A stretch of DNA of 64,000 nt, taken from positions 1 to 64,000 of the forward strand of contig CANRKT010000009.1 of assembly GCA_947631255.1 (NCBI GenBank), given 5' to 3'. Shown in pieces: positions 63,166 through 64,000 of the stretch; within the stretch, counting starts at the first letter, position 1, and every line of letters begins with the position of its first letter. The stretch comes from an uncultured Enterobacteriaceae bacterium (GTDB lineage Bacteria; Pseudomonadota; Gammaproteobacteria; Enterobacterales; Enterobacteriaceae). Made by a program: the position numbers and the translations under genes. Below the pieces are notes generated by a model. That model was given only the letters and a program-made list of their open reading frames with translations, was not told the origin of the DNA and searched no databases.

Positions 63166-64000
63166 TTAAGGATCGGGTGGAGCAAACCAGGCTGATTTAA
63201 AATCAAACCAACCCAAGGTATTCATTCTAATCCCACGCATACTGCGCTGGCCTTCAATACGTAGCCAGTGATGGATCAAGGGCAGAATTTCCTGATTCTC
63301 AACCCTTTCCTGATACCATTGCGCTAGCGGTAAGGTATTGTTACGCCAGCGTTCTGCATCTTGCTGCCAGTCTACTGACAGACATTTTTGTAACAATGGG
63401 ACTTCATAAAGCTGAGCAAACAGAGAATAGTTCAGCGGCAGGGTATAGTTCACGCTATTCAGCCACAGGTCGCTCTGCTTATCTCCCTGGTACCATTCGT
63501 CGTAACTGATACTCTGCTCAACCAAGGTCACGCCATGTTCCGCAAGTAATGTCGACATAATACGGCTGATAATCTGGTGTTCTGAATGAGAGTGATACCA
63601 GGTCAGGGTCAGACTTTTCAGCCCCTTGGGCTTAGGTGGTGAAGGCGGGGGCTGCGTATGATGCCATCTTGGCAGCATGCCGTAAGCTGGAAACCATTGC
63701 TGTTGATGGGTGGGTGTTGCCCGGTAGAGCAAATTGATCGACGAAAGAATATGACTTACCCACTGGCATAGGGCGGGATCAATCATTTGCGGTGAGCGTT
63801 TATCAAATAATAAGTAGTAACAGCCTTCTTCAAGACGGCTCTCAACCGCTTTTTCGCTGTCCGGCATCCCCTGAAGATGTAGCGCACTAGTTATCTCTTC
63901 GCCAATTTCTGGTAGCACCCAGAAGTTAACCTCATCGATTAACGCCCGGAACCCGAAATAATCATCAAAGGCGTGGATCTTTAATTGGTTATGATTGTTC
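63166..64000 (-). CDS. sgrR: Sugar-phosphate stress regulator SgrR, C-terminal part
   Basis: SgrR activates the sgrS small RNA when phosphosugars accumulate. The frame enters from the right edge ([20 protein letters not shown] near 63970) and ends at 63166, so only about the last 278 residues of the roughly 550-residue family are here. This portion is the solute-binding-protein-like sensor domain; the N-terminal winged helix lies outside the window. The position next to thiB on the same strand matches E. coli. Confidence 0.93.
   Translation of the reverse strand, partial: NNHNQLKIHAFDDYFGFRALIDEVNFWVLPEIGEEITSALHLQGMPDSEKAVESRLEEGCYYLLFDKRSPQMIDPALCQWVSHILSSINLLYRATPTHQQQWFPAYGMLPRWHHTQPPPSPPKPKGLKSLTLTWYHSHSEHQIISRIMSTLLAEHGVTLVEQSISYDEWYQGDKQSDLWLNSVNYTLPLNYSLFAQLYEVPLLQKCLSVDWQQDAERWRNNTLPLAQWYQERVENQEILPLIHHWLRIEGQRSMRGIRMNTLGWFDFKSAWFAPPDP

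Overview
The window is a chromosomal segment of a member of the Enterobacteriaceae (Gammaproteobacteria). The gene order follows the Escherichia coli region that runs across 0 min almost gene for gene: ettA-slt-trpR-yjjX-gpmB-rob-creA-arcA-lasT-thrLABC-yaaA-talB-mog-satP-dnaKJ-nhaAR-rpsT-ribF-ileS-lspA-fkpB-ispH-rihC-dapB-carAB-folA-apaHG-rsmA-pdxA-surA-lptD-djlA-rluA-rapA-polB-(accessory block)-thiQPB-sgrR. The proteins are clearly orthologous to E. coli but visibly diverged. Several E. coli genes are absent between conserved neighbours: nadR next to ettA, creBCD, yaaJ, yaaW/yaaI, cai/fix/kefFC, araCBAD and yabI. This is therefore a relative of E. coli and Salmonella, not either of them; I do not name a genus.

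Core layout: 0.7-4.96 kb holds translation factor EttA, murein transglycosylase Slt and the Trp repressor. 6.5-10.0 kb holds YjjX, GpmB, Rob, CreA and ArcA. 10.5-16.3 kb holds LasT and the threonine operon with its attenuator. 16.4-21.2 kb holds YaaA, TalB, Mog, an MFS transporter and SatP. 21.5-27.4 kb holds the DnaK/DnaJ chaperones under a sigma-32-type promoter, the Na+/H+ antiporter NhaA with its regulator, and ribosomal protein S20. 27.7-35.4 kb holds the ribF-ileS-lspA-fkpB-ispH cluster, RihC and DapB. 35.8-41.4 kb holds CarAB, with tandem ARG boxes, and FolA. 41.4-55.5 kb holds the lptD-surA-pdxA-rsmA-apaG-apaH run, DjlA, RluA, RapA and DNA polymerase II. 59.7-64 kb holds the thiamine/TPP ABC importer with a TPP riboswitch, and the start-truncated sgrR.

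Three accessory segments interrupt this order. (1) The extreme left holds an AT-rich orphan ORF with its own terminator. (2) Between trpR and yjjX, about 1.5 kb of AT-rich DNA carries a LysR-type regulator. It is bracketed by a diverged leftover of the yjjX 3' end on the trpR side and an intact yjjX on the other. (3) Between polB and thiQ (55.5-59.7 kb) there are a small lipoprotein gene, a gene for a 202-residue protein with seven 12-residue tandem repeats centred on YDIP, a wrecked copy of the yidF-G-H-J-K sulfatase/symporter locus with its divergent AraC-type regulator, and a DUF1471 periplasmic protein.

The most unusual item is the YDIP-repeat protein (56522-57130, minus). It has five exact YDIP motifs, one YNIP and one FDIP at a strict 12-residue spacing. 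A second tyrosine (YAD) is added every 24 residues. YDxP is the sequence class bound by Crk-family SH2 domains when tyrosine-phosphorylated, as in the p130Cas substrate domain. This makes the protein a candidate host-mimicking or surface repeat protein. That idea is inference only: no secretion system is visible in the window. The second notable item is the yid locus, which has decayed by internal deletions and nonsense codons while leaving yidG open.
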